Source: Moringa oleifera (taxonomy: Eukaryota; Streptophyta; Magnoliopsida; Brassicales; Moringaceae). From it: a stretch of 64,000 nt of DNA. The stretch is from assembly GCA_021397835.1 (NCBI GenBank), contig JAJFZO010000344.1, positions 1,798,001 through 1,862,000 of the forward strand, written 5' to 3'. The notes under the pieces were generated by a model, which did not search any database, was not told the DNA's origin, and saw nothing but the letters and a program-made list of their open reading frames with translations. Numbering within the stretch: position 1 is the stretch's first letter; each line of letters begins with the position of its first letter. Position numbers and translations under genes: made by a program. Positions 34,921 through 45,675 of this stretch are shown here, piece by piece.

Positions 34921-37900
34921 GTTTTTAGATGGAAATTCCTAAGCATCATCACTGGATGTATAATAGGAGAACTTAGACGAATGATTTGTCACCAAAATTT
35001 ATGTTGGGGTTGAAGAATTTATATCGGTTGCATGTTAGTTGCCTCTGTACCAAGTAGATCGGTTGATCAGGTGTCCTTATGCGAAGTGCAAGTGTCTGTG
35101 CTTTTACGAACCACATACAGTAAGACTACACTTATATAGAAAAGGTTTTCAACTTGACTATTACCATTGACATAACCACAGTGAGGCTTTTACTTCATTC
35201 GTTCCAAGTCATTATGAACCTACATCAGTCCATGAGGATATCAACAGTTATGAAAAAATGGTCATGGATGCTGCGGGGCCATCCTTTATTCCGAATGTCG
35301 AGCCAGAATTATCGAATTCAGAGTCATTAAAATTCTATGATATGTTAAATGCTGCCCAGTTGCCCTTGTGGGATGGATGTCAGAGCCACTCAGTCTTATC
35401 AGTTTCTGTGAGATTGATGAGCATCAAGTCTGATTATAATGTAACTGTGGCGTGCATCGATGCATTAATCACCCTATTTAAAGAAGTATTACCGAAGAGT
35501 AATAAGATGCTCGATAATTTCTATCAGACTAAAAAATTGATCTCTCAGCTTGGATGTAGTTACAAGAAAATTGATTGTTATCCTACTGGTTGCATGTTAT
35601 ATTATGGTGACAGTACTACAAAGCAAGAATGTAGATTTTGTGGTCAAGGTCATTTTCAACATCGATAAAGAGTAAATAATCAAAGTAAAAATGTACCAAA
35701 GAAACAAATGTGGTATTTACTGATAGTTCCACAGTTGCAAAGATTGTTTGCTTCAAATGCTACTGCAGAGCATATAAGATGGCATCATCAGAATAAACAT
35801 GAAGATGGAATATTAGCACACCCCTCAGATGGGAAAGCTTGGAAGCATTTTGATTTGACTCACCCAGAGTTCACATCGGAACCAAGGAATATGCGATTAG
35901 GATTATGTTCTGATGGCTTTAGTCCTTTTAATATGACCTTCAACATAAATTCATGTTGGCCCATCATTCTAACCTTATATAATCTTCCACTAAGGATGTG
36001 CATGAAGAGAGAATATATGTTTTTAATAGTAATTATTTTTGGTTCAAAAAATTCGAAGGCCCTAATAGATGTGTTTTTGCAGCCCTTAATTGAAGACTTG
36101 AAACTATTGTGGGATTATGGTATGGAAACTTATGATATCTCACTGAAGCAAAAATTATGGACTATAAATGACTTCCTTGCATGCGGTATGTTATCGGGCT
36201 GGCAAACAGCAAGTCGATTAGATTGTCTAATTTGTATGGGATCATTGAGAGCTTTTTACTTGAAACATAGTCGAAAGATATGTTATTTTGATTGTCATCG
36301 ACAATTCCTCCTAATGGACCACCCATTTAGATGAAAGAAGAAGAATTTTATCAAGGGTCGAACTGAACAGGGTGAACCACCAAACAGACTCTCTAATGCA
36401 GAACTATATCATGTAGCTATGTAGTTTCCTAAAATAATTGACACTGGAGGCCAACACTAGACACATGGCTATGGAGAGTTACATAATTTCACTAAATATA
36501 GCATCTTTTGGGATTTACCATATTGGCATGATTTATTGAACCCTTATAATATAGATGTCATGCATACCGAAGCCAATGTTTTCAAGAATGTTTTTCATAC
36601 TGTGATGGACATTAATGAAAAAACTAAGGACAATGTCAAGGCAAGGTTAGATCTACCTTTATATTGTCATTGAAATGACTTGCATCTTGAAGATAGAGGT
36701 AATGGAAGCTTCATAAAACTGAAAGCTCAGTATACACTAGATATGGACCAAAAGAGGGCTGTATGTGAGTGGATAAAAAAGTTGAAACTTCTTAATGGAT
36801 ATGCGTCTAACTTAGGCAGATATGTTGACATTCGAACATGTACATTGCAACATATGAAAAGCCATGATTGTCATGTGGTGATGGAAAGATTATCGCCAAT
36901 TGCATTTAGTTGCCTACCTACGCCTATTTGGGAAGCTATCACTGAATTGAGTCTATTCTTTTGAGATTTATGTTATCTGAAATTATAAGAGAATAAGTTA
37001 AATGTGATGGACAATAATATTATCGTAATTTTGTGTAAGTTAAAAAAGATATTTCCTCCTGCATTTTTTGATGTCATGGAACACTTACTTATGCACTTAG
37101 TGTATGAAGTGCGAGTTGAAAGACTAGTACAAAACAGATGGATGTATCTATTTGAGACATATGAATTGTTTTGTTGAAATCTTATTTACATTTAAATGGA
37201 TTGAGCTTATATGATAATTATCCCAATGCATGTGAAAATGTTATTTTGTAGATTTTTACATAATCTGAAAAAGAAGCTTAAGGATAAAGCTCATGTGGAA
37301 GGTTCCATCTACGAAGCTTACATATTGGAGGAGACATCATTTTTTTGTTCTCACTACTTTGAGGCACATATCCAAGCTAGAAATCAAAGAGTGCCACGAA
37401 ATGATGATGGTGGAGAGTCATTTGAGCATCCTCAGCTATTTGTCTTCAATTATCCTAGCCGAAGTGAGGGGTTATGTAATGCTCGTTATCTTACACAAGA
37501 GGAAGCATTTGAGATAAGTAAATACGTGCTTATGAATTGTCCTAAAGTTGAACTCTTTGTGCAGTAAGCTCTGTTGTGTATATTGGTAACGTTTTACATC
37601 AATTTTATTGGATATAATTTGACACGTATGCTATTTATCCTTGCAGCACATTCGTTCAGACATTAACCACATCCTTACCGTATCTACGCGAAGTCGATAT
37701 AACAAAACATATATAATCAGACTTTGTTGATTGGTTTAAGGAATACGTAAGTAATTTCATGGTAATTCTCATTGCAATTATGAAATAATGTAACTTTTAA
37801 TAGCATTTATGTTGACAAAGTTTTGTTTCTATCGATATGCTATTAGGTGCACAATCCTATCAATGGGGTGAATGATACATTTTTGCATGATTTAACATGG

Positions 37901-38260
37901 GGATCTATAAATAAGGTCAATACTTATCCAATTTACTATGTCAATGGTTACTAATTTCATACTTCCACTTGGACTAATAATCGAAGTTCAAACAACTCTA
38001 AAATAGCTTTGATAAGTACAGACTATATGTGCCATGGAATCATTGAAGAAATTATAGAGATCGAGTATCTTGGAATGCCTTTGAAATAACAGATATTATT
38101 CAATTGTAGATGGTTTGAGCCTTCTAGCATCGGTACAAGGATCTACCCCAAGTATGAGACCATTGATATTAAAATCAATAGGAGATATAAATAAAAGGAT
38201 ATATTCATTCTTTCATATCAAGTAGAACAAGTATATTTTACACCATATCCTAATACCACT
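34921..38260 (+). pseudogene. TNP2-type CACTA transposase pseudogene
   Basis: Domain order is that of plant En/Spm transposases. A transposase-associated N-terminal domain (HHHWMYNRRT..LSPKFMLGLKNL) lies at about 34930-35240. The Transposase_21 catalytic domain covers about 35310-36660, with FYDMLNAAQLPLWDG, then LGLCSDGFSPFN, LIEDLKLLWDYGMETYD and the highly conserved NIDVMHTEANVFKNV at about 36550-36590. DUF4218 follows at about 36680-37560 (FPPAFFDVMEHLLMHLVYEV). DUF4216 lies at about 37980-38250 (YYGIIEEIIEIEYLG). Several stops and frame shifts break it, for example after residue 136 of the frame starting at 35258. Introns are likely between the 36.9 and 38 kb blocks. It cannot make a full protein. 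Confidence 0.93.
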
Positions 38261-38639
38261 CCACAAAAGAAATACTAGAGTGTGGTCATCAAAACTAAAG
38301 CAAGAAATCGAATTGAATCTCTGGATGATCCATTCCAAGATGATATGATACAGCAGTTACATCCTATCTCTTCTAACAATCGAATTGTAAATAATTTTAG
38401 AGATATCAATGATCAAGGTTAAGAGATTCAAGTTGAGGAAGACTCAGTTTAATTGGTAGATGAAGAAAAAGTATCATTTAATAGTGAGGAGTCTAATAGT
38501 GAAGATGAAACTTTTGTGAATGACAATGTTGATAGTGACTGATTATAAAGGTCTATGATTGAATACATTACAAATCAGATTTATGCCCATTTTTTAATTT
38601 TCTCACTAAACATACTTTGTTCATTACTCACAGATGTCA

Positions 38640-40385
38640 TAAAGGGGGGAACGCGGTGCTCGTAGTGTTAGAGGTAAAGGCAGATGGTCCTACACATTGG
38701 ACACATCTTCTATAGCTCAAGTGTCATCACCTTTTGCTCAGACACGATCACCTTCAGTTGATGCACCATCATTCCCAGCTCATAGAATTTCTTCCTTGAT
38801 TGATGCTTCATCGCCTCTAGTTAATATACCATCACCTGCATGTCATAGACCATCATCTCAGCCATCATCATCTGACCATATGCCATCACCCGAAGATGCT
38901 GTAGTTCACACATCATCGACTGAGTTGGCATGTGCAGTAGGAGACAGTAGGCTATATATTCAGCCCGTAGGAAAAGAGTATGATAACTTATCTTTTTTGT
39001 TATGCTATGCTTATCTTAAAATTACGTATTATGTTCTAATTCTTATATGTTATGTTTTATATTTTCAATTATTTTTTATAGGTTATTGCCTACATCTAGG
39101 ACATTTGCCATTATTTCTGGAATCGTCAAGTCAAAATTTGATCAACCATGGACTGGATGGCGTAAAATTTTGATTAACGTTCAAGATTTATGGTGGGTCG
39201 AATTTTAGGTGATGTTATAACATGTTGTTCAATTTACAAAATTAATTTTCTTATAGTTATAGTTAGTTTACATGCTTAACTAACTAATTTGAGGTCAATA
39301 TTGTTGTGAAAAAAATGTAGATGGAATCCACTTATGGATGGTGTAGTTAGACGGATATGGGGTCTAAATCTTCAGAGGTTCTTCAATCGAGTCTTGCATC
39401 AATCCGAACCAAGAAGTCAAAGGGAATGTTGATGCAGCCATCCATCCGAGAAGCATTGTTTGCTAAGTGGACGACGGACCTAGCCTTTCAAGCTGCATCA
39501 CAGAGGAATAAAAGCAATTGATCTCTTAATGAAGCCATTATGCATCGAAAAGGTACTATTTTCATTTTTGAGCATAGAAGACAAACGGTAATTTTTTAAT
39601 TTAATTAATTATTTTCATGTCATTATCATATATTTAGTTACACTTGACAGATTTTTATTTTCCATTTGTTAACTATTAGGCTAGGGAGCTTGGGAGGGAT
39701 CCTAGCATGCCAGAATTGTTTCGAAAGTTACATTATAATGTTTTTTAATTAATTATGTGCAGGTTGGTTGTGAGAAATTGAGAGAGGATACCATCGCCTT
39801 AGGATCATCTGATGATTTCACCATCTTTTTTAAAGCTGTAGGTGAAAAGAATAAGAGAGGTAGGGCATTTGGATTTAGATCAAAGGTAGCCTTTTATGAA
39901 GTATCAAACTTTGGTTCTCAATCTTCACATGCCCCATCCAATGTTACGATGCAACAAATGATGTTTCGTTTTCAATATATTTAAGGACAATTAGATAGAG
40001 AACGTGAAGAAATGAAAGAATAATTGGCAAGAGAACGTGTAGAGATGGAAGATAAATTGCAAAAAGAACGTGCTATGAGAGATGCGAGGGAAAAAGAAAT
40101 GGAAGAACTACTACAAAAAGAACATGATCTGATGAGACACAACAAAGAGATTTGAAAGAAAAGATGAAAAAACAAATGGAAATAAGAGATCAAAGAGAAA
40201 ATAAACTTAGAAAAGAAATGGCCTCGACAAAGAAGCTTCTAAATAGACTTGTTAGACAAATGAGCTCGCAACAAGGTACTTTAGGTCAGCGTGGTGCTTT
40301 TTCTAGTCTAATTGATGATGATGGCACTGTTCATGATGATGATGATGGTGATGGTGACGACATTAATCTTATAGAGGATGATTAG
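38640..40385 (+). pseudogene. Second CACTA protein, Transposase_24-like with coiled coil
   Basis: A Ser/Pro-rich N-terminal part (38697-39000) is followed by exon-like pieces that read AKWTTDLAFQAASQRN at about 39459, ARELGRDPSMPELFRKLH at about 39683, and VGCEKLREDT from 39760. Plant En/Spm proteins with the Transposase_24 domain show the same order of blocks. A long charged coiled coil rich in RERxxM and KEM repeats (about 39985-40290) ends in an acidic tail of Asp residues and a TAG near 40385. Frame breaks at 40022 and 40156 and elsewhere show decay. It is probably the TNP1-like partner that binds the subterminal repeats. Confidence 0.8.
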
Positions 40386-40689
40386 ATTTTTTTAAAAAAA
40401 TTTCATTAATTAGTATGATTGGATATTTAATTTAAGCATATTGTGTATTTAACATTATATATGATAATTTCACTGTTACTGTGACTTTTATATGCTTTTA
40501 TTTGTTTCGTTAATTTTATTTTATGAAAATATATATTTATTAATTTAATTAATTTATAAAAATACGTATTTATTTATTTTTGTGAATTGCATTGAATATA
40601 TATTTTGATATGAATTAAACAAAATAAAAAATTATTTATTTAATTACTAAATAAAATAAAATTTAATAATTTTATTAATTAAAAATTTT

Positions 40690-41110
40690 GTGGCAATGAA
40701 AATATTGCCACGGATTTTCTTTCGTGGCAACAATGGATCAATTGCCACCACATTTCTTTCGTGGTAATAAGAGGTTAATTGTCATGGAAGATATTCCGTG
40801 GCAAAAGTAACCTATTGCCACAAAAATCAATTATCAACCAAAGATATGGATTGCCACGGAAATAATTCCGTGGCAAAAGATATGGATCATCATGAAAACT
40901 AATCTATGCCTAATTATATAAATTTCCACAGAATATTGGTCACAAAATATGTTCCGTGGCAAAAGAAAACAGTTGTCACAAAAAATCCACCGTTAGAAAA
41001 GATGTTATTACCACGGAATTTCTTTTGTATCAACAAGAGACTAATTCCCACGAAATATTTTTGTGGCAGAAATAAATTAATTGCTACGAAACTTTTTCGT
41101 GACAATTTTT
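40690..41110. repeat. Element A right subterminal repeats
   Basis: Dense TTGCCACGG / CCGTGGCAA words in both orientations, more regular than on the left side. ORFs at 40906-41229 (+) and 40914-41105 (-) are open only because the repeat has few stops, and they are not genes. Confidence 0.85.
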
Positions 41111-41689
41111 ATGTTCATTTATTGATTAAAAAATTTAGTAACATAATATTAAATATTTCTAACAAACATTCCGAATGTCATTGGAAAATTACCACTGTAG
41201 TAAATTCTGTGGAAAAATTAACATTCTGACGAACATAATTCTTACAGAAATTGTTCCATAAGAATTTCCTTGAAAAATATAGATTCTCATGAAAATTCTT
41301 CATTTTCTCACAATATTTTTTCGTGAAAAAATAGTAAATTTCTTGTAGTGTCTTAATTAATTAATTTTTCATTAGTTATATATTATTTATTTAATTATAT
41401 ACTAACTAATCATTTGTTATTTAGCTAATTAATTAATTGTATGCTAATTTAATTAAATATATATTAATTATAAATGTCAATTAATTCATTAAAATTTTGG
41501 TTACATGTAACTTATACATAAATGTCTAATATAATTGTGCACGTATGTGTTTGAAATTTTTATTGGTTTATTATTATTTGGCTACATCATATTTATGTTT
41601 TTTTTTTATTTTATTATTTGAGTAAACTTTATATAAATTTAGTTGTACTTGGCTTGGAGAAGTATTTTGTATTTACTGATTAATCTATC

Positions 41690-42470
41690 ATATGAGATGT
41701 TTATAAGTATAAACACCCAAATCTATCACCTTGCCAATAGAATGATAGATCCATATAACAGAAAAATAGTGATATTTTTGGATAACTTGAGGTAAGTCTT
41801 AATACTATTTGAAATTATTAATAGTTTAATTTGTTCACAATGTTTTTTACATTTATTTTTTGTAATGTAGACATCATTGGATGTTGATGGTTGTCGAGCC
41901 TCGTACTTTTGTGTACAACATTTTTGATCCTTTAAACCATAGTTCTCATTAAGAAGTAGATCAACTTATGTCCACATAAGTGAAAATATTTTAATTTATA
42001 TTAGTATGTATTACTTTTTACTCTTAAAATTATTAATAATTTTCTATTGGCAGCTCTTTTAAATTGTTCTAAGTTATCAATGAATCAAGTGGTAGGTGCA
42101 TTCCTAAGAGTATTTCTGCTAAGTTATGTATATTTAAACCAATATATAATGTTAGTTTTATTTAGTTTATAAAATATAATAATTAAAAATTTTTAATATA
42201 GTGTCCACATTAACCTTCAAATACTGAGTGTGGATCTTATGTTATAAAATTTTTAAGGGACATCGTTGACAAATGTGACAAAAATATCCCATATATGAAA
42301 ATAATAAGTTTTTAAGCATTTGCTTATGTAATTACTTCGGTAATTGATGTGCTTATTAGAAGTTTTAATTGGACTAACTATTTTTTTTTATAAATGCAGT
42401 TAGTGAATATAGATACCTACACTGAGTCAGATACTCACGAAGTTAGAAAGGATGTTGAATAGTTTCTTTA
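41690..42470 (+). pseudogene. Ulp1/C48-type protease domain relic of element B
   Basis: Fragments of a Ulp1-like cysteine protease (SUMO protease fold) lie between introns. HHWMLMVVEPRTFVYNIFDP at about 41875-41935 holds the catalytic His, with an Asp downstream. CPH.PSNTECGSYVIKFLRD at about 42202-42262 holds the catalytic Cys in the ECGS motif. An upstream piece, INTQIYHLANRMIDPYNR, lies at about 41708-41762. A downstream tail, YTESDTHEVRKDVE, matches the usual end of plant transposon Ulp1 proteins. Several stops occur. Ulp1 domains are known as passengers in plant MULE and CACTA elements; their role in transposition is unclear. It belongs to the outer element because it lies right of the inner element's end. 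Confidence 0.8.
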
Positions 42471-42880
42471 AAGTGCCATATTAAAAATTTAAACCTTGAA
42501 GATTTTTGTAGACATGAACCTTATTGAATTTACACAGTTGCATTTTTAGGATTGCGTATGATAATATGTATTGTACATATGGAGTTCAGTTATGACATTA
42601 AGTTTTTTTTTCTTCATCCTTCATTACTTTTTGAATTGGATTATGTTGAAGTGTTTTCAAACATGAAAGAAGTAATGATGGTTTGAGTGAGAATGGCATT
42701 GAAGAGTATTAAAGAAAAAGTTGTTTCATTAAAGTGTAGTTTTGAATTATGTTAACGTATACAAGATAAAGATATGTGGTTGATGTGGAAGAGATGAAGA
42801 ATTTTATATATGCAGGTTTTGGATAATTTGTATGTAAGAATTTTATATATATCAAAATTATTAAAAAAAATTCTTTTAAT
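42471..42880. other. Element B 3' region, no gene
   Basis: Balanced to AT-rich stretch following the protease relic. Only short frames. Confidence 0.4.
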
Positions 42881-43239
42881 GGACTGTTCATTGAAAACTA
42901 ACATTAAAGGCACTATCTTTTAATGACAGTTCTATTAGAACTATCATTAAAGTCCTCACCCTTTAATGACAGTTCTTTTAAAATTAAAGGGAAGGTCTTT
43001 AATGATAGTTTTAAAAGAACTATCATTAAAGGCCCTCCTTTTTTAATGACAGTTCTGTTAAAATAGTCCTTAAAGACTCCCCCTTTAACGCCAATTTTAA
43101 AAGAACTGTCATTAAAAAGGAGCATTGAAAGGGAGTTTTAATAATAGTTTTCAAGAAATGTCGTTAATTAAAACTCTCCCCTCTTTATTATCTTTAAATT
43201 CATTTTTAACTGTCATTAAATCTCTTATGTATAGTAGTG
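42881..43239. repeat. Element B right subterminal repeats and terminus
   Basis: Eight or more TTTAATGACAGTTCT / AGAACTATCATTAAAG words, alternating in orientation and forming local palindromes. They end at the terminal GTAGTG (43239). The minus-strand ORF at 42913-43125 is a product of this repeat. Confidence 0.8.
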
Positions 43240-43797
43240 GTCGATGAAGATTGCTTCTAGTGATCGAAAAATAAAAAAATAAAAAACTATTACTTTATTT
43301 TCAACACTTCAGATAGGCGAAAGGATCTATGTCCATCCCCAACTTTCTTCCAATCCTTATTGACAAATTTAGGCTTTCTTTATTGGGAGTCATCAAAGGA
43401 GAATAGGCATACGTTAGTTCAATAAGCTAAGGAAAAAGAAAGAACCATCATTTGGTTTTGACACTCAAGCGAACCATCTCGTCAAACATGGATGCAAAGG
43501 TTAGATTTCACCACCTTTATCACCTAACTAGTCCTATTTAATCTAAAAAATCCAACTTAAAAACTATATCTCCCCAAAAAAACACTATACCTCAAAGCCC
43601 CTTCCATATGTTAGGCAACCTTGGATGCCCCCACTTCTAACAAGTTGCTGGTCAAGGTCGTGAAACTAGTGCTCAAAAAGTAAGTAAGGTAGTCTTTCTT
43701 TCGTCATAATGATAATCATTCTTATTAGATGAAGGGCAACCAGTCTGAGGCCGCGATTAGTAATGGCATAACTAAAATAAAGGTAAGGGTGACAAGG
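43240..43797. other. No gene between element B and trnP-like relic
   Basis: Nothing recognised. Composition resembles the NUMT stretches to the right, so this is probably the flank into which element B inserted. Confidence 0.35.
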
Positions 43798-43922
43798 TTA
43801 CGCACTAGGTAGTGCAGCACATCTTTTTCGAGTACAATGGTGATGCAGAGGGCTAAGTCAGCCAACCAACAGAATAGGTCAGGGTTGGGCCAGCCATAGG
43901 TTTAAACCCTATCGCCTTTCTT
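43798..43922 (+). pseudogene. Disrupted mitochondrial trnP-like relic with insertion
   Basis: Reads AGGTAGTGCAG, CACATCTTTTTCGAGTACA, GCAGAGGGC and, after about 35 extra bases, CATAGGTTTAAACCC and CCTATCGCCTTT. These are the successive parts of mitochondrial tRNA-Pro. The extra bases interrupt it just before the T arm, and the D arm is shortened. It lies about 65 bases upstream of ccmFN. Confidence 0.6.
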
Positions 43923-43987
43923 ATGGACCATCTTGTCGTTTTCGGATGATATGAATAATGAAGCAAAATTTTGGAAATGAGCACGAA

Positions 43988-45675
43988 ATGTCAATATATG
44001 AATTATCTTATTATTCATTATTTTTGGGTCTTTTCGTTACATTCACTTGTAACAAGAAAGAACCACCAGTGTTAGGTGTAGCACCTGCATTTTAGTGCAT
44101 TCTTTTTTTTAGCCTTGGTCTTCTATTCTGTCATATTCCTAATAACTTATCCAATCACAGCGTATTAATCACTAATGCACCTTTCTTTTATCAAATCTCA
44201 GGGACACGATCTAATCATGAAGATAGTATTTTATTATGGTGTCAGATCCCAAATTTTTATGAATTTTTTCTTTGTCATCGGGTCAACCCCCAAGGTATAA
44301 TGTCTTAAAACAAAGAGGCCATAGAGAAACTTTTTTTTTTAATATTTTTATCTCAAACTTTGTGAAGAATTCCATTCTCTCGCTCTCATTCGTTGTGAGT
44401 AAAAAAGTAGGGTTGCACCCCAGTTGTACACTCCCTTCGTTCTATAAACCATTGTTGATTTTGAACTTTGTTCATGAAGGAATCGAATTTTTGATGGACT
44501 AGCCCTTTTCTGTGTGTCACTTTACCCTAAAAAGAAAATGAGCTTTGTTCCTCGAGACACTAGGTGCTCTAGTGGTTCACAAAAAGGAAAAAAAAACTTA
44601 TCCATTGTTGCAGCTACTGTGAAATGATAAAGAGAGAGCTTTGTCTATTGATGAACAGCGAATTGATGAAGCTATTGGCATTGTTCTGTTTTTCTCTCCT
44701 TTCTTATCAGCGAGTTTCAACCCTTTTGTTCTAAATTTCTTCACTTGTACCGAACTAGTTGCAGAATCAAATCCTGTTTCAAATGATCCTATATCAGCCA
44801 TACATCCTCATTACATTTATGCTGGGGATGTCACCATTGTTATGGGCTTTGGCTTATAAAGATCAAAAATGATGAATGGGATTATGGCACTTTACTTATC
44901 GCCATTACGAAAGGATGTCATCAAAAAGAAAGCAACATTGCTCCGCTCTGCTGGATATGTCGGATCCCATATAACAAACGAGCTTTTAACCCTTACCCCA
45001 CTCCATTGTTACGAAACAATAAAAGTCCACTCATGCTGCTTCGGTGTCATTTTTTTGCCTTCTTTTCGCTTTGGACAAAAGTGTTAGTGAACACGTGAAG
45101 GGAGTAGATGAAGCATGTCATTCATAATTAATAAAAAAATACTACTATTTTGTCTCTTTGTTGGACGACGAGTGCGAATATAATGGTTTCTGACCAGGAC
45201 TAGGAACTAATTCGAATTTTGATCTTGACATGTTAGTGGTTTTTAACCATAGGCACCTTGCTAGAAATTTAGTGGGCTCATCAGGAATTAGATTAGGGTG
45301 GCTAGTGCTTTCTAGATATCGTAAAAAATGCTTCTTTTATGCCTCGAATAGTAGCCACAGCTCGTATTCATTTAGTAATTCTACACCCTCTTTATTCTTG
45401 GACTTCAGTTTCCTAATATTGTGACTTTTCCATGTTTTGTCTTAGGAAACTTTTCGATAAGGTCTGGATTGCTAGATCCCGTTCAAAAGTTCTTTTTATG
45501 GCAGTTCTTCCTTCTAATGACCAACATATCTATGATTCTTTTCTCCTAGATGAAGCAATAAGCATTAGTCCGTAGAACTTATAAAAAGGTGATGCTTGTG
45601 ACACGATGTACTCTTGTACGCTTACATCACTCGGCTCGCACGAAACTCCACCTCGTTATGTTATGAAAAAATTAA
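43988..45675 (+). pseudogene. ccmFN: ccmFN pseudogene, nearly full length (NUMT)
   Basis: Corresponds from start ATG (43988) to the TAA stop (45673-45675) to mitochondrial ccmFN, a membrane protein of the cytochrome c maturation (haem lyase) complex. Blocks in order are MSIYELSYYSLFLGLFVTFT at the N-terminus, GHRETFFFN followed by FVKNSILSLSFVVS (about 44310-44400), [13 protein letters not shown] (44641), [18 protein letters not shown] (about 44692), [12 protein letters not shown] (about 44796), MMNGIMALYLSP (44869) and LVML.KN at the end. Premature stops include TGA at 45664-45666 where Trp is expected. There are several frame shifts and short deletions. It is the most complete gene relic in the window. 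Confidence 0.93.

Larger units (their letters stand above)
28383..41350 (+). mobile_element. CACTA element A (inner), 13 kb, decayed autonomous type
   Basis: Begins CACTACAAAAAAG at 28383 and ends TTTCTTGTAGTG at 41350; the ends are inverted copies. Flanking triplets are TTT (28380-28382) and TCT (41351-41353), a target duplication with one change. The subterminal regions hold many TTGCCACGG / CCGTGGCAA words in both orientations (28690-29220 and 40690-41110). The interior carries relics of both proteins expected in plant CACTA elements, TNP2-type transposase (34921-38260) and a second Transposase_24-like protein (38640-40385). It also carries a mitochondrial nad4 fragment and a local tandem repeat. 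At about 13 kb it is long but within the range of plant CACTA elements. Confidence 0.92.
26971..43239 (+). mobile_element. CACTA-like element B (outer), split by element A
   Basis: The left end reads TACTACAAAAATTATAATAAG. The right end reads CTTATGTATAGTAGTG, which is the inverted form with small changes. Next to both ends lie many copies of an AACTGTCATTAAAGG-type motif in both orientations (27000-27300 and 42880-43230), forming palindromes. That is a CACTA-like subterminal pattern, different from the motifs of elements A, C and E. Without the inserted element A, B is about 3.3 kb. It keeps a Ulp1-type protease relic and no transposase. The triplets next to the ends (TCC left, GTC right) do not form a clean duplication, so the ends could be off by a base or have mutated. 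Confidence 0.7.

Noticed and set aside
40906..41229. 107-aa ORF near the right end of element A
   Set aside because: It lies in the TTGCCACGG subterminal repeats and an antisense ORF overlaps it, so it is a repeat artefact.
28383..41350. CRISPR-like or other spaced direct repeats from the TTGCCACGG clusters
   Set aside because: Spacing is irregular and words occur in both orientations; they are CACTA subterminal repeats.
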